Shown: positions 53,068-62,292, counted from the stretch's first letter. The stretch is 64,000 bases of DNA from Isoptericola variabilis 225 (GCF_000215105.1 NC_015588.1:2728001-2792000); one strand, 5' to 3'. Notes: a model not told the origin generated them from the sequence alone. Made by a program: numbers and translations.

Positions 53068-53518
53068 CTCCCCCTCGCGCGCCCGCAGCGCGGCGTCGAG
53101 CTCCGGGTGCGTCACCCACGCGCCGTCGACCAGCACCTCGCGGTCCCACGGGACGACGAGCAGGTCGTCGGTGACCATTGCGCAGTGGTCGGGGCGCGGG
53201 TCGGCCCACGTGTGGGCGAACAGCGTCGCGGTGACGACGCGCGTCGCGCCGCGCTCGAGCACGGCCTCGGCCGCGAGCGCCAGCGTCTCGCCGGTGTCCG
53301 CGATCTCGTCGACGACGGCGACGACCTTCCCGCGCACGTCCTCGCTCACGGGCACGCGCCACCGCGGCGTGCGGTGCGTGACCTCGTCGCCGACGCGCCG
53401 GCTGAGCGTCGACCCGCTCCGGCTCCAGCAGTTCCGCGAGCCTGCGCGGGAGGCGCGCGAACTCGTCCCACGACACCTCGTGGACGCCCTCGCGCCTCGC
53501 GTAGTCGTACGGCCGCAC
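53065..53518 (-). pseudogene. Phosphoribosyltransferase, internal deletion and frameshift
   Basis: A remnant of a purine-type phosphoribosyltransferase. From the GTG at 53516-53518 it reads VRPYDYARREGVHEVSWDEF then LAELLEPERV. The frame breaks near 53410, and the other frame continues with SRRVGDEVTHRTPRWRVPVS, then KVVAVVDEIADTGETLALAA, which is the PRPP-binding loop, on to VTATLFAHTWADPRPDH and DLLVVPWDREVLV, ending AREGE-stop. Intact relatives have about 25-30 residues between the halves (the GIARGG region). The catalytic loop is intact but the frame is broken, so no full-length enzyme can be made as written. Confidence 0.75.
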
Positions 53519-53528
53519 GCCGCCGACG

Positions 53529-54101
53529 CTAGCCCGTCGCCGCCGCGTCGTCACCGGTGCGCGACGTCGCGCCGATCGTCGGGAGCCAGGCGGTCACCTG
53601 CCCGACGGCGTCGCTCACCGGACCGGTGACGTCGACGACGAGCCCCGTCTCGTCGTCGGACAGCGGCTCGAGCGTGGCGAGCTGCGAATCGAGAAGGGAC
53701 GCCGGCATGAAGTGGCCGCGACGCGCGGCGATGCGCTCGGCCAGCACCTCGCGCGGGGCCGTGAGGTGGACGAACGCCAGGTCGTGCCCGGCGCCCTCGC
53801 GCAGCACGTCGCGGTAGGTGCGGCGCAGCGCCGAGCAGGCGACGACGACGTCGCGACCCGCGTCGGTCTCGGTGCGCATCGCACGGCCGACCGCGCGGAG
53901 CCACGGCAGGCGCTGCTCGTCGGTGAGCGGGATGCCCGCCGCCATCGCCTCGACGTTGGAGGCGGGGTGCAGGTCGTCGGCGTCGACGAACGCCGCGCCG
54001 AGCGCGTCCGCGAGCGCCCGCCCGACGGTGGACTTGCCCGACGCCGACACGCCCACGACGACCACCGCGCGCGGGCCCGTGTGCTGACGATCGGTACTCA
54101 C
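53529..54101 (-). CDS. gntK: Gluconokinase
   Basis: Phosphorylates gluconate to 6-phosphogluconate for the pentose-phosphate or Entner-Doudoroff route. It is 190 residues. Walker A is GVSASGKSTVGRALADALG; FVDADDLHPASNVEAMAAGI followed by PLTDEQRLPWL is the substrate site; CSALRRTYRDVLREG, LTAPREVLAERIAARRGHFM and LDSQLATLEPL are family signatures. The GTG at 54099-54101 is preferred. It stands beside mannonate dehydratase, in keeping with sugar-acid catabolism. Confidence 0.93.
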   Translation of the reverse strand: MSTDRQHTGPRAVVVVGVSASGKSTVGRALADALGAAFVDADDLHPASNVEAMAAGIPLTDEQRLPWLRAVGRAMRTETDAGRDVVVACSALRRTYRDVLREGAGHDLAFVHLTAPREVLAERIAARRGHFMPASLLDSQLATLEPLSDDETGLVVDVTGPVSDAVGQVTAWLPTIGATSRTGDDAAATG

Positions 54102-54175
54102 CCGCACGATCCTCGCACCTCTGCTCGCCGCGGGTCGGATATCCACCGGTGTCCCGGCCGTCCCGGGAGGCGGCC

Positions 54176-55348
54176 TCACACGAGTGCGCGGACGGCGGTC
54201 TCGACGCCGCGCAGCTCGGCCAGGCCCTTGAGTCGGCCGACGAGCGAGTAGCCCGGGTTGGTGACCCGGTGCTGGTCGTCCAGCAGCTGGTGGCCGTGGT
54301 CCGGTCGCATCGGGATCCGCGGCCCGCCGGCCTGCCGGCGGCGACGCTCCTCGAGGACCAGCTCGCGGATGACGCCGACCATGTCGACGTCGCCGGCGAT
54401 GTGGTTGCCCTCGTGGAACGAGCGCGGGTCCGCCTCGCGCACCGTCGAGCGCAGGTGCGCGAACCAGATCCGGTCGGCGAACTCGGCCGCCATCGCGACC
54501 AGGTCGTTGTCCGGACGCACCCCGTACGAGCCGGTGCAGAAGGTCAGCCCGCTCACCTCTCCCGGCGCGGCCTTGAGCAGGAACCGGACGTCGTCGGCCG
54601 TCGAGACCACCCGCGGCAGACCCAGCAGCGGGCGCGGCGGGTCGTCGGGATGGATCGCCAGCCGCACCCCCAGCTCGGCGGCCACCGGGACCACCGCCCG
54701 CAGGAAGTACGCCAGGTTCTCGCGCAACGCCTCCGCGTCGATCCCCCGGTACGTCGCGAGCACCTCGCGCAGCGAGGACAGGGTGTGGTGCTCCTCGGAG
54801 CCGGGCAGCCCGGCGATCACCGTGGCGACGAGCTCGTCACGCCGCGCCGGCGTCATCGCCTCGTACACCTCACGCGCTCGGGTGACGTCGGCGTCGTCGT
54901 ACTCGTCGTCCGCCCCGAGCCGCTCCAGGACGAACAGGTCGAACGCCGCGAACACGTCGTGGTCGAACCGCAGCGCCCACCCGCCGTCGGGCAGCTCGTA
55001 CCGCAGGTCCGTGCGCGTCCAGTCCAGGACCGGCATGAAGTTGTACGCCACGACGTCGATGCCCGCCGCGGCGACGGCCCGCAGGCTGTCGGTCCACACC
55101 GCGATCGCCGCGTCCCGGCCGGAGTCGCCGCGCTTGATCGGCTCCGTCACCGGGATCGACTCGACCACCGACCACGTCAGCCCGGCCGCCTCGATCTGCG
55201 CCTTGCGCGCTCGCACCGCGTCCACCGGCCACGCGACGTCGTTCGGCACCTCGTGCAGCGCCGTCACGACGCCCGTGGCACCCGTCTGCCGGATCTGCGC
55301 GAGCGAGATCGGGTCGGCGGGGCCGAACCACCGCCAGGTGTGCTCCAT
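54176..55348 (-). CDS. uxuA: D-mannonate dehydratase
   Basis: Converts D-mannonate to 2-keto-3-deoxygluconate in glucuronate catabolism. The 390-residue protein opens MEHTWRWFGPADPISLAQIR, then QTGATGVVTALHEVPNDVAW. The metal site residues are in LGVRLAIHPDDPPRPLLGLP, TFCTGSYGVRPDNDL, FAHLRSTVREADPRSFHEGN and PMRPDHGHQLLDD. The ATG at 55346-55348 has GGAG seven bases upstream. Neighbouring gluconokinase fits the pathway, but no KDG kinase or uronate isomerase is in view. Confidence 0.95.
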   Translation of the reverse strand: MEHTWRWFGPADPISLAQIRQTGATGVVTALHEVPNDVAWPVDAVRARKAQIEAAGLTWSVVESIPVTEPIKRGDSGRDAAIAVWTDSLRAVAAAGIDVVAYNFMPVLDWTRTDLRYELPDGGWALRFDHDVFAAFDLFVLERLGADDEYDDADVTRAREVYEAMTPARRDELVATVIAGLPGSEEHHTLSSLREVLATYRGIDAEALRENLAYFLRAVVPVAAELGVRLAIHPDDPPRPLLGLPRVVSTADDVRFLLKAAPGEVSGLTFCTGSYGVRPDNDLVAMAAEFADRIWFAHLRSTVREADPRSFHEGNHIAGDVDMVGVIRELVLEERRRRQAGGPRIPMRPDHGHQLLDDQHRVTNPGYSLVGRLKGLAELRGVETAVRALV

Positions 55349-55393
55349 GAGGGTCTCCAACCGAAGAGGGGTCGTGATGGTGCGCGACGTCGC

Positions 55394-55432
55394 CCGGCCG
55401 GCCCGCAGGCGCTGCGCCTGCGGGCCGGCCGG
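55394..55432. terminator. 18-bp hairpin downstream of the sugar dehydrogenase gene
   Basis: Arms 55394-55411 and 55415-55432 are perfectly complementary around a 3-base loop. It separates the large secreted sugar dehydrogenase from uxuA on the same strand. Confidence 0.75.
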
Positions 55433-55445
55433 AGGTGCTACCGCG

Positions 55446-58199
55446 TCACTGCGTCGTGGCCGCGACGGTGATCCCCACCGTCGTCCAGTCGCGGGTGCCG
55501 CTGCTGTCCGTCGCGATCAGACGGGCGGTGTACCTGCCGGGCTCGGAGTAGACGTGGGTCGCCTCCGCGCCCTCCGCCGTCGTCCCGTCGCCGAAGTCCC
55601 AGACGTAGGACGCGATGGTGCGTCCCTCCGGCGCGACCGCGGTCCCGGTCAACGTGACCTCGACGCCGGCGGGGCCGCCGCCGCGGCTCGCCTGCGCCTC
55701 GACGACCGGGGCCGTCGCGTCGGCGACGCCTCGACCGTGGAAGACGAGCCAGTCGAGCGCCACGACGCTCGCCCCGGCCTCGGCCTGCCCCTTGCTGGAG
55801 GCCACCACGTACAGGGTCGTCGTCCCGCCCTCGGCGTCGATCTCGATGGTGGGCGACACCACCTGCCCCGGTGCGGTCGCCGGGTCGATCTTCACCTGTC
55901 CGAGCTTGGGCCCGGTCGGGCTGCCCGTGCGGACCTCGAGCGTCGTCCCGGCGGAGCCGCGCACCGCCCCGATCGTCAGGGCCGAGATGCCCGTGAGGTC
56001 CACGGGCTCGAACGCGATCCAGTCCCCGTCGTGGATGTCGGCGACCAGCCGCCCTCCGCGCGCGGCGGCGTCGTCGACGATCTGGACGCCGGAGCCCTCG
56101 CTGTAGAACTCGGCCTCCTTGTCACGCACCTGCAGGCGGACGATCTCCTGCGCGGCGAGCGCCGGAAGGCCGGGGGCGCCGAGGTCCTGGTACCCCGCGC
56201 CGAGCACCGGGTAGACGTTCTGCCCGACGCCGTGGTCGGCCGGGTCGAGGAAGATCTCGCCCGAGCAGCCCTCGTAGTTGTCGAGCGGGTGCGCGTGGTC
56301 GTCGTGCCCGAGCTGCGTCGCGACCGTGACGAGGGTGCAGTCGATCGTCCCGTCGGCGGTCGAGCCGTCCTCGGCGTCGACCACGTCGACCGAGTACGGG
56401 ACCGTGTCGCCGAGCTCGGCGAACCCGCCGGCGAGCGGCCGGCCGAACGAGACCTCGGGACGGGTGTTCCCGACGGTGATGCGCTGGACCGAGACACCGC
56501 TGAGGCCGTCGCTGTCCCTGACGGTCAGGCGGGCGGTGTGCACGCCGTTCTCGGTGTAGGTGTGGACGGGGTTGCGTTCCGTCGAGTCGACGACGCCGTC
56601 GTTCTCGAAGTCCCACTCGTAGGTGATGTCGAGGCCGTCCGGGCTGTGGCTTGGGCCGCCGTCGAACGCGACCGTGAGCGGTGCCGTGCCGGAGTCGACG
56701 TCGGACGTGAACTGGGACACCGGGCGACGACCGTCGGCGGCGTAGTCGATGCGGTAGATGCCGGAGTCCGTGTTGGTGCTGCCACGGCCGGCACCGCTGC
56801 CGCGCCCGAAGTCGATGATGTACAGCGACCCGTCGGGTCCGAACTCCGCCTCGAACGGTGCCACGAACCTCTCGTCGGCCAGGAACGGGTCGATCGCGAG
56901 CAGCTCACCGGTCGTCTCGTCCAGCGAGAGCACCTTGTAGAAGTGGCGCGCGTACTCCGAGACGAACCACCGGCCGTCGTAGGACGCGGGGAACTTGGTC
57001 TTCACGTCGAGCTCGGCGTCGTACCGGTAGACCGGGCCGGCCATCGGCGCCGCCCCTCCGGACCCGAGCTCGGGGAACTGCGCGGAGACCCCGTAGCCGT
57101 ACCAGACGAGCGGCTCCTGGGCCGGCGGCAGCTCGCGGAGCCCCGTATTGTTGGGCGAGTCGTTGACGAGGTTGGCGCAGTCGAACGCCTCGCCGGACTG
57201 CCCGGTGGCGAAGTCGTAGTCGACGTACGCCTGGTTGTTCGCGTGGCAGTACGGCCAGCCGTGGTTGCCCGGCTCGGTCATGCGGATGAGCTCGACCATG
57301 CCCTCGGGTCCGCGCAGCGGGTTGGCGACGCGCGCGTCCGGCCCGTAGTCGCCGACGAGCACCGCCCGCGTCTTCGGGTCGACGGTGATGCGGAACGGGT
57401 TGCGGAAGCCCATGCCGTAGATCTCCGGCCGCGTGCCCTCCGTCCCGGGCGGGAAGAGGTTCCCCTCGGGGATCGTGTACGTGCCGTCGTCCTGCGGCGT
57501 GATGCGGAGGATCTTGCCGCGCAGGTCGTTGGTGTTCGCCGACGTCGCCTGGGCGTCGTACGCGCGGCGGCCCGGACGCTCGTCGATCGGGGTGTACCCC
57601 TGCTGGTTGAACGGGTCGGCGTTGTCACCGGTCGCCACGTAGAGGTTGCCGTCCGGGTCCATGGCCAGCGAGCCGCCCATGTGCGAGTTCGCGCGGCCCT
57701 CGCCGCGCCAGATGGTGAAGTCGAGCAGACGCTTCTCGGACGCCCGGTCGATCGTGTTGTCCGGCCCCATCGTGAACCGCGACAGGTTCATCTTGGGCAC
57801 CACGGGGTCGCTCCAGAGCAGGTAGAGCCAGCCGTTCTCCGCAAAGTCCTCGTCGAGCGTCAGACCGATCAGACCGTCCGACTGGGTCAGGAGGTCGAGG
57901 CTGTAGTCGAAGTCCAGCGCCGTGAACTGCCGGAGCGTGTCCTGCTCGAGGACCTTCACCTCGCCCGTGCGCTGGATGTAGATGACGCGGCCGTCGTCGG
58001 TCACGGCCAGCTCGAACGGGTCGGCGAGGCCCTCGGTCACGAGCGGCACCTTGTCGAACACGTCCTGCTCGGCCTGGGCGGCCCCGGTGGCACCGTCGTG
58101 CTCGTATGCGGCCGCGACGGTGACGGGCGCCAGGGTGCCGATCGCGACGGCCATGCCGATCGTCGCCCTCACCGCCCTGCTGTGTCTCGCAGACATCAT
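55446..58199 (-). CDS. Secreted PQQ-type sugar dehydrogenase with PKD and carbohydrate-binding modules
   Basis: A 917-residue exported protein. A signal peptide (RATIGMAVAIGTLAPVTVAAA) is followed by a glucose/sorbosone dehydrogenase propeller (GLADPFELAVTDDGRVIYIQ, QSDGLIGLTLDEDF, ANSHMGGSLAMDPDGNLYVA, LRGKILRITPQDDGTYTIPE, GMGFRNPFRITVDP, EPGNHGWPYCHANNQAYVDY) to about residue 480. A PKD domain (ITYEWDFENDGVVDSTERNP) follows, then a CBM6-like region (EPVDLTGISALTIGAVRGSA) and a second PKD domain (IASYVWDFGDGTTAEGAEAT). This is the ThuA-associated type of polysaccharide-related dehydrogenase. The ATG at 58199 follows GAGGGAG. It follows the Gfo/Idh gene after 135 bases. Confidence 0.9.
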   Translation of the reverse strand: MMSARHSRAVRATIGMAVAIGTLAPVTVAAAYEHDGATGAAQAEQDVFDKVPLVTEGLADPFELAVTDDGRVIYIQRTGEVKVLEQDTLRQFTALDFDYSLDLLTQSDGLIGLTLDEDFAENGWLYLLWSDPVVPKMNLSRFTMGPDNTIDRASEKRLLDFTIWRGEGRANSHMGGSLAMDPDGNLYVATGDNADPFNQQGYTPIDERPGRRAYDAQATSANTNDLRGKILRITPQDDGTYTIPEGNLFPPGTEGTRPEIYGMGFRNPFRITVDPKTRAVLVGDYGPDARVANPLRGPEGMVELIRMTEPGNHGWPYCHANNQAYVDYDFATGQSGEAFDCANLVNDSPNNTGLRELPPAQEPLVWYGYGVSAQFPELGSGGAAPMAGPVYRYDAELDVKTKFPASYDGRWFVSEYARHFYKVLSLDETTGELLAIDPFLADERFVAPFEAEFGPDGSLYIIDFGRGSGAGRGSTNTDSGIYRIDYAADGRRPVSQFTSDVDSGTAPLTVAFDGGPSHSPDGLDITYEWDFENDGVVDSTERNPVHTYTENGVHTARLTVRDSDGLSGVSVQRITVGNTRPEVSFGRPLAGGFAELGDTVPYSVDVVDAEDGSTADGTIDCTLVTVATQLGHDDHAHPLDNYEGCSGEIFLDPADHGVGQNVYPVLGAGYQDLGAPGLPALAAQEIVRLQVRDKEAEFYSEGSGVQIVDDAAARGGRLVADIHDGDWIAFEPVDLTGISALTIGAVRGSAGTTLEVRTGSPTGPKLGQVKIDPATAPGQVVSPTIEIDAEGGTTTLYVVASSKGQAEAGASVVALDWLVFHGRGVADATAPVVEAQASRGGGPAGVEVTLTGTAVAPEGRTIASYVWDFGDGTTAEGAEATHVYSEPGRYTARLIATDSSGTRDWTTVGITVAATTQ

Positions 58200-58334
58200 C
58201 AACACTCCCTCGTGTGGTCGAGTGCCTCGGCGCGACCGGCGGTGGCCGCGCTCGGCACACGTTCGTCACAGGGGCGGTCCGGACGGGCCGCTCCTTCGTT
58301 CCCTCGTGGGGTCTGGTGGTGGTGGGATGCGCGG

Positions 58335-59357
58335 TCAGAGCAGCTCGGCCGGCCTGACCGCCTTCCCCGTCGACGCCGCCTCGTAGATCGCGCAGAGCAG
58401 GCGGACGGTCTCGAACGCGTCGTCCGCGCCGACCGGCACGGGCGACGAGGTCTCCAGGGCGGCGACGATCCTGCGCCACTGCTCGAGGTGACCGGCGTGC
58501 CCGATCGCCAGCGGGTCGGACGCCCCGCTGGCGACCTGGGCGAGCACAGGTGCCGGCACCCCTGGCACGCTCCACCGCCGCACCTCGGCCTGGGCGAGCT
58601 CGACGACGCCACGTGAGCCGTAGACCGAGAGGGTCGCCGGGAACCCGGGCGGCGTGGCGGTGGTGGTCGACACCAGCCCGAGTGCGCCGGAGGCGAAGCG
58701 CAGCGTGGCGACCGTGGTGTCCTCGGCCTCGATCCCCTGGGCCACGCTGCCGTAGTGCGCCGTCACCGACTCGACCGGCCCGCACAGCCAGCGGAGCAGG
58801 TCGACGTTGTGCACGCCCTGGTTCATGAGCGAGCCACCGCCCTGCGCCATGGAGGTCCGCCAGTCCGCCGCGCGGTAGTAGTCCGCGTCCCGGTACCAGT
58901 GGACGTGCGTGGTCGCGAGGCGGACGTCGCCGAGCGCGCCGTCGTCGAGCGCCTCCTTGAGGCGCAGGTGCTCGCTCTCGAAGCGGCGCTGCGAGATCGT
59001 GGAGACCGACAGGCTCCGCTCACGAGCCGTCCGGACGACCGCGGCGGCGTCCTCGACGGTCGTCGCGAACGGCTTCTCCACGACCACGTGACGCCCGGCC
59101 TCGAGGGCCGCGAGCGCGAGCCGTGCGTGGGAGCCGCTCGGCGTGCAGATCGCCACGACGTCGACCCCGGGATGGGTGATGACGTCGTCCGGTGCCGCGC
59201 GGGCCGCGTCCCACCCGGCGAGGGCGTCCTCCGAGCGGGGCCTGCCGCTGTACGCGACGAGCGACACCCGCTCGTCGAGCTCGCGGAGCGCCCGCGCGTG
59301 CATCGACCCGATGCTGCCCATCCCGACGATCCCGACGCCGAGCCGCGTGCCGAGCAT
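58335..59357 (-). CDS. Gfo/Idh/MocA family oxidoreductase
   Basis: A 340-residue NAD(P)-dependent sugar dehydrogenase. The Rossmann motif VGIVGMGSIGSMHARALREL is at the N-terminus; VDVVAICTPSGSHARLALAA and the catalytic EKPFATT follow, then GGGSLMNQGVHNVDLLRWLC with the family His. The ATG follows GAGGAGGATCC. It is the last gene of the ABC-transporter run, 69 bases after the ATPase gene, and probably oxidises the imported sugar, polyol or a derivative. The exact substrate cannot be read from the sequence. Confidence 0.92.
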   Translation of the reverse strand: MLGTRLGVGIVGMGSIGSMHARALRELDERVSLVAYSGRPRSEDALAGWDAARAAPDDVITHPGVDVVAICTPSGSHARLALAALEAGRHVVVEKPFATTVEDAAAVVRTARERSLSVSTISQRRFESEHLRLKEALDDGALGDVRLATTHVHWYRDADYYRAADWRTSMAQGGGSLMNQGVHNVDLLRWLCGPVESVTAHYGSVAQGIEAEDTTVATLRFASGALGLVSTTTATPPGFPATLSVYGSRGVVELAQAEVRRWSVPGVPAPVLAQVASGASDPLAIGHAGHLEQWRRIVAALETSSPVPVGADDAFETVRLLCAIYEAASTGKAVRPAELL

Positions 59358-59426
59358 GGATCCTCCTCGTGAGTTCGTCGTGCCCGCCGTCCGGCAGGCT
59401 GGGGTGGGTCAGGTGACGGGTCGGGG

Positions 59427-60242
59427 TCAGTCGGGTGCGTGCGTCGCGCCCAGGAGGTCGCGGATCCGACCGGCGGCGCGGGCGAACCGCGGGTCGGCCA
59501 GCGTGGGCCCGTAGTCCCGTCGCTCCGGGAGTCCCGGCGTCAGCGTCTCGACGATGCGGCCCGGGCGGGGGCTCATCACGACGATCCGGCTGCCGAGGTA
59601 CACCGCCTCGGGCACCGAGTGGGTCACGAGCACGATGGTCGTGCCGGTCTCCCGCCAGATCCGGTTCATCTCGATGTTCATCTGCTCGCGCGTGAGCGCG
59701 TCGAGGGCACCGAACGGCTCGTCCATGAGGAGCACGCGAGGCTCGTGCAGGAGCGCCCGGCACAGGGCGACGCGCTGCTGCATGCCGCCGGAGAGCTCGT
59801 GCGGCAGGGCTTTCTCGAAGCCCGTGAGGCCTGTGAGCTCGATGAGCTCGTCGGCGCGGCGCTGCGCGTACCGCTTGTCCAGCCCCCGCATCTCGGCCTG
59901 GAGCAGGATGTTCTTGCGCACGCCCCGCCACTCGAGCAGCGCCGAGCGCTGGAACGCGAACCCGATGTCCCGCTGCGGCCGCGTGACGCGCTGCCCGTAC
60001 AGCCGCACGTCCCCCTCGGAGGCGATCGTGAGGCCCGCGACGATCTTGAGCAGCGTCGACTTGCCGCAGCCGGACGGTCCCGCGATCGTCACGAACTCGC
60101 CGGCGCGGACCGTCAGGGAGACGTCGTCGAGCGCCACGGTCTCGGACCGCTTCGACCGGAACCGCATCGTCAGGTTCGAGACCTCGATGATCGGGTCGGT
60201 GCCCACGGCCGGAGCCGCCGGGGCGAGCTCGGTCGCGGACAT
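59427..60242 (-). CDS. NitT/TauT-type ABC transporter ATPase
   Basis: A 271-residue ATPase for an importer. Walker A is AGPSGCGKSTLLKI, the Q-loop FAFQRSALLEWRGVRKNI, signature LSGGMQQRVALCRALLHEP, Walker B VLLMDEPFGALDALTREQM and the H-loop VLVTHSVPEAVYLG. The FAFQ and SALLPW-like SALLEW region is typical of the nitrate/sulphonate/thiamine-precursor class. The ATG overlaps the stop of the binding-protein gene by one base (TGATG), so the three transporter genes are translated together. Confidence 0.95.
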   Translation of the reverse strand: MSATELAPAAPAVGTDPIIEVSNLTMRFRSKRSETVALDDVSLTVRAGEFVTIAGPSGCGKSTLLKIVAGLTIASEGDVRLYGQRVTRPQRDIGFAFQRSALLEWRGVRKNILLQAEMRGLDKRYAQRRADELIELTGLTGFEKALPHELSGGMQQRVALCRALLHEPRVLLMDEPFGALDALTREQMNIEMNRIWRETGTTIVLVTHSVPEAVYLGSRIVVMSPRPGRIVETLTPGLPERRDYGPTLADPRFARAAGRIRDLLGATHAPD

Positions 60243-61270
60243 CAGAGGCCCTCTCCGAAGGATCCGTCCCAGTACTCCGCCGCCGTCGTCTCGCCCTCGA
60301 AGTCCGTGTTCTCGGACAGGAACGTCAGGGTGTCGGTCCACTGCTGGTCGGTGTTGGCACCGGGCGCCGGCGCGCCGTCGAGGTTGAGGAGGCCGAGGGT
60401 CGTCTCGAGCTGTGCGGAGAGCACGTTCTCCACCGGAGCCTGCTCCGCGCCGGCCGCCATCGCGGCGACCGCGCCCTCGGGGTCCTCCGCCGCGGCCAGG
60501 AACGAGCGCGACGTCGCACGCACCATCGCCTCGACCAGCTCCGGGTTCTCCGCGATCGTCGCGTCGTGGGCCACGAGACCCGTGCCCAGCAGGTTCATGC
60601 CGAAGTCCGCGAACGGCAGCGCCTCGACCTCCTTGCCCGTCTGCTCCTCGATCGTCGGGGCCTGGTCGTGGTGGAAGCCCTGGATGGCGTCGACCTTGCC
60701 CTCGATGAGCGCGGCGATCTTGCCGGCGGCGTCGACGTTGACGACCGTGACGTCGGCGGGGTCGACGCCGTTGAGCTCGAGCCAGGCGGGGAACGTGCCG
60801 TACATGGCGTCGCCCGGGGTGCCGCCGACGGTCTTGCCGACCAGGTCGGCGGGCTCGGTGATCCCCTGGTCCGCGAAGAACTCGACGGAGCTGGGGCCCG
60901 TCTGGAGGAACACGCCCACGCTCTTCACGGGCATGCCCGAGCTGATGGCGTTGACCAGCGGCGGCGTGTCGGCCCAGCCGAAGTCGGTGTTGCGCTGCGC
61001 GACCTGCTGCACCGTGTTGCCGGACCCGTTGCCCGGCTGGATCGTCAGGTCGATGCCCTCCTCCTCGAAGATGCCCTGCTCGACCCCGTAGTAGAACGGG
61101 GCGTGCTCGCCGTACGGCACCCAGTTCAGGGTGATCGTGACGGCCGTCGTCTCACCGGCCCCCTGGCCCTCGGCCTCCGCCGAGCCGGCACCGGCCGGCC
61201 CACCGGCCGAGCACCCGGCCACGAGGACGCCGGCCACGACCAGCGAGAGTCCGCTCTGTGCAGCGCGCAT
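60242..61270 (-). CDS. NMT1/THI5-like ABC substrate-binding lipoprotein
   Basis: A 342-residue lipoprotein. Signal and lipobox are MRAAQSGLSLVVAGVLVAGC. The mature part begins with a Gly/Ala/Glu linker, then TLNWVPYGEHAPFYYGVEQG and IFEEEGIDLTIQPGNGSGNT, the mark of NMT1/THI5 binding proteins. FGWADTPPLVNAISSGMPVK, LVGKTVGGTPGDAMYGTFPA and AGKIAALIEGKVDAIQGFHH are also family features. Known members bind pyrimidine precursors of thiamine, riboflavin, taurine or nitrate; the nearby sugar enzymes make a different ligand possible. Confidence 0.92.
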   Translation of the reverse strand: MRAAQSGLSLVVAGVLVAGCSAGGPAGAGSAEAEGQGAGETTAVTITLNWVPYGEHAPFYYGVEQGIFEEEGIDLTIQPGNGSGNTVQQVAQRNTDFGWADTPPLVNAISSGMPVKSVGVFLQTGPSSVEFFADQGITEPADLVGKTVGGTPGDAMYGTFPAWLELNGVDPADVTVVNVDAAGKIAALIEGKVDAIQGFHHDQAPTIEEQTGKEVEALPFADFGMNLLGTGLVAHDATIAENPELVEAMVRATSRSFLAAAEDPEGAVAAMAAGAEQAPVENVLSAQLETTLGLLNLDGAPAPGANTDQQWTDTLTFLSENTDFEGETTAAEYWDGSFGEGL

Positions 61271-61338
61271 GGGGATTGCCCTTCTGCTTGTGCCGCGACG
61301 ACGCGGCGACGATGGATCGGTCAGGTACGGGTCGCGGG

Positions 61339-62292
61339 TCACGACGCGGCGAGCACGACGTTGCCGCGGCGCGAGGCGTGCCACGGGATGAGCACCCGCT
61401 CCGAGAGCTCCACGACGACGAAGAGGACGACGCCGATGAGCGACATGAGGATGAGGTCCGCGAACAGCAGGGGTGCGTTGAGGTTGCCGCTCGCCAGGAG
61501 GAGGACGTAGCCGAGGCCTCGGTCGGCGCCGACGAACTCGCCGACGACGGCCCCGACGACCGCGAGGGTCACGGCCACCTTGAGGCCGGACATGAGGTGC
61601 GGGAGCGCCCCGGGGAACCGGATCTTGCGGAACGTCTTCCACCGCGAGGCGCCCATCGTGGCCGAGAGCTCGAGCAACTCGGGGTCCACGGAGCGCAGCC
61701 CCGCGACCGCCGAGACCACGACGGGGAAGAAGGCGATGAGGACCGCGAGGACGATCTTCGGCGTGAGGCCGAAGCCGAACCACACGACGAGGATCGGCGC
61801 GATCGCGATCTTGGGGATGACCTGCGCGAAGAGGATCAGCGGGTACAGCGCCTTCTCGGCGGTCTTGGAGTACACCAGCACCACCGCGGTCGCCACTCCG
61901 ATCACCGTCGCGAGAAGGAACCCGATGATCGTCTCGAGCGTCGTGACCCAGGTGTGCTCGAGCAGCATGGCCCAGTCGTCCACCATCGTCTCCCACACCG
62001 CTCCCGGCGCGGGGATGAGGTAGGCCGGCACCAGCTCGCGCCACGCGACGAACCACCACACCGCGAACAGGGCGACCAGGACGAGGAGGGGGCGCCAGGA
62101 CACGGCGACGAGGTTCGCCGCGCGCGTCAGGAGCGGCGTCGAGGTCCGTGCCGGCGGCGGGACCGCGCGCGCCGTGGCGGCGCGGGTTGCCGGTGGGTCG
62201 CTTCGCACGTCCTGGGTGGTCGTCATCGAGGGATCCTTCGTGGTGGTCGTTCGGGGGGTCACCGGTGCGTCGTGGGCGCCTGCGTCCGTCAT
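61339..62292 (-). CDS. NitT/TauT-type ABC transporter permease
   Basis: A 317-residue BPD_transp_1 permease with about six membrane helices. After a Thr/Pro-rich start come LLVLVALFAVWWFVAWRELV, AYLIPAPGAVWETMVDD (a hallmark of the SsuC/TauC group), TLETIIGFLLATVIGVATAV and the EAA-loop region ELSATMGASRWKTFRKIRFP followed by GALPHLMSGLKVAVTLAVVG. The start overlaps the epimerase stop (ATGA); an internal ATG at 62224-62226 with AGGA upstream is the alternative. Confidence 0.93.
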   Translation of the reverse strand: MTDAGAHDAPVTPRTTTTKDPSMTTTQDVRSDPPATRAATARAVPPPARTSTPLLTRAANLVAVSWRPLLVLVALFAVWWFVAWRELVPAYLIPAPGAVWETMVDDWAMLLEHTWVTTLETIIGFLLATVIGVATAVVLVYSKTAEKALYPLILFAQVIPKIAIAPILVVWFGFGLTPKIVLAVLIAFFPVVVSAVAGLRSVDPELLELSATMGASRWKTFRKIRFPGALPHLMSGLKVAVTLAVVGAVVGEFVGADRGLGYVLLLASGNLNAPLLFADLILMSLIGVVLFVVVELSERVLIPWHASRRGNVVLAAS

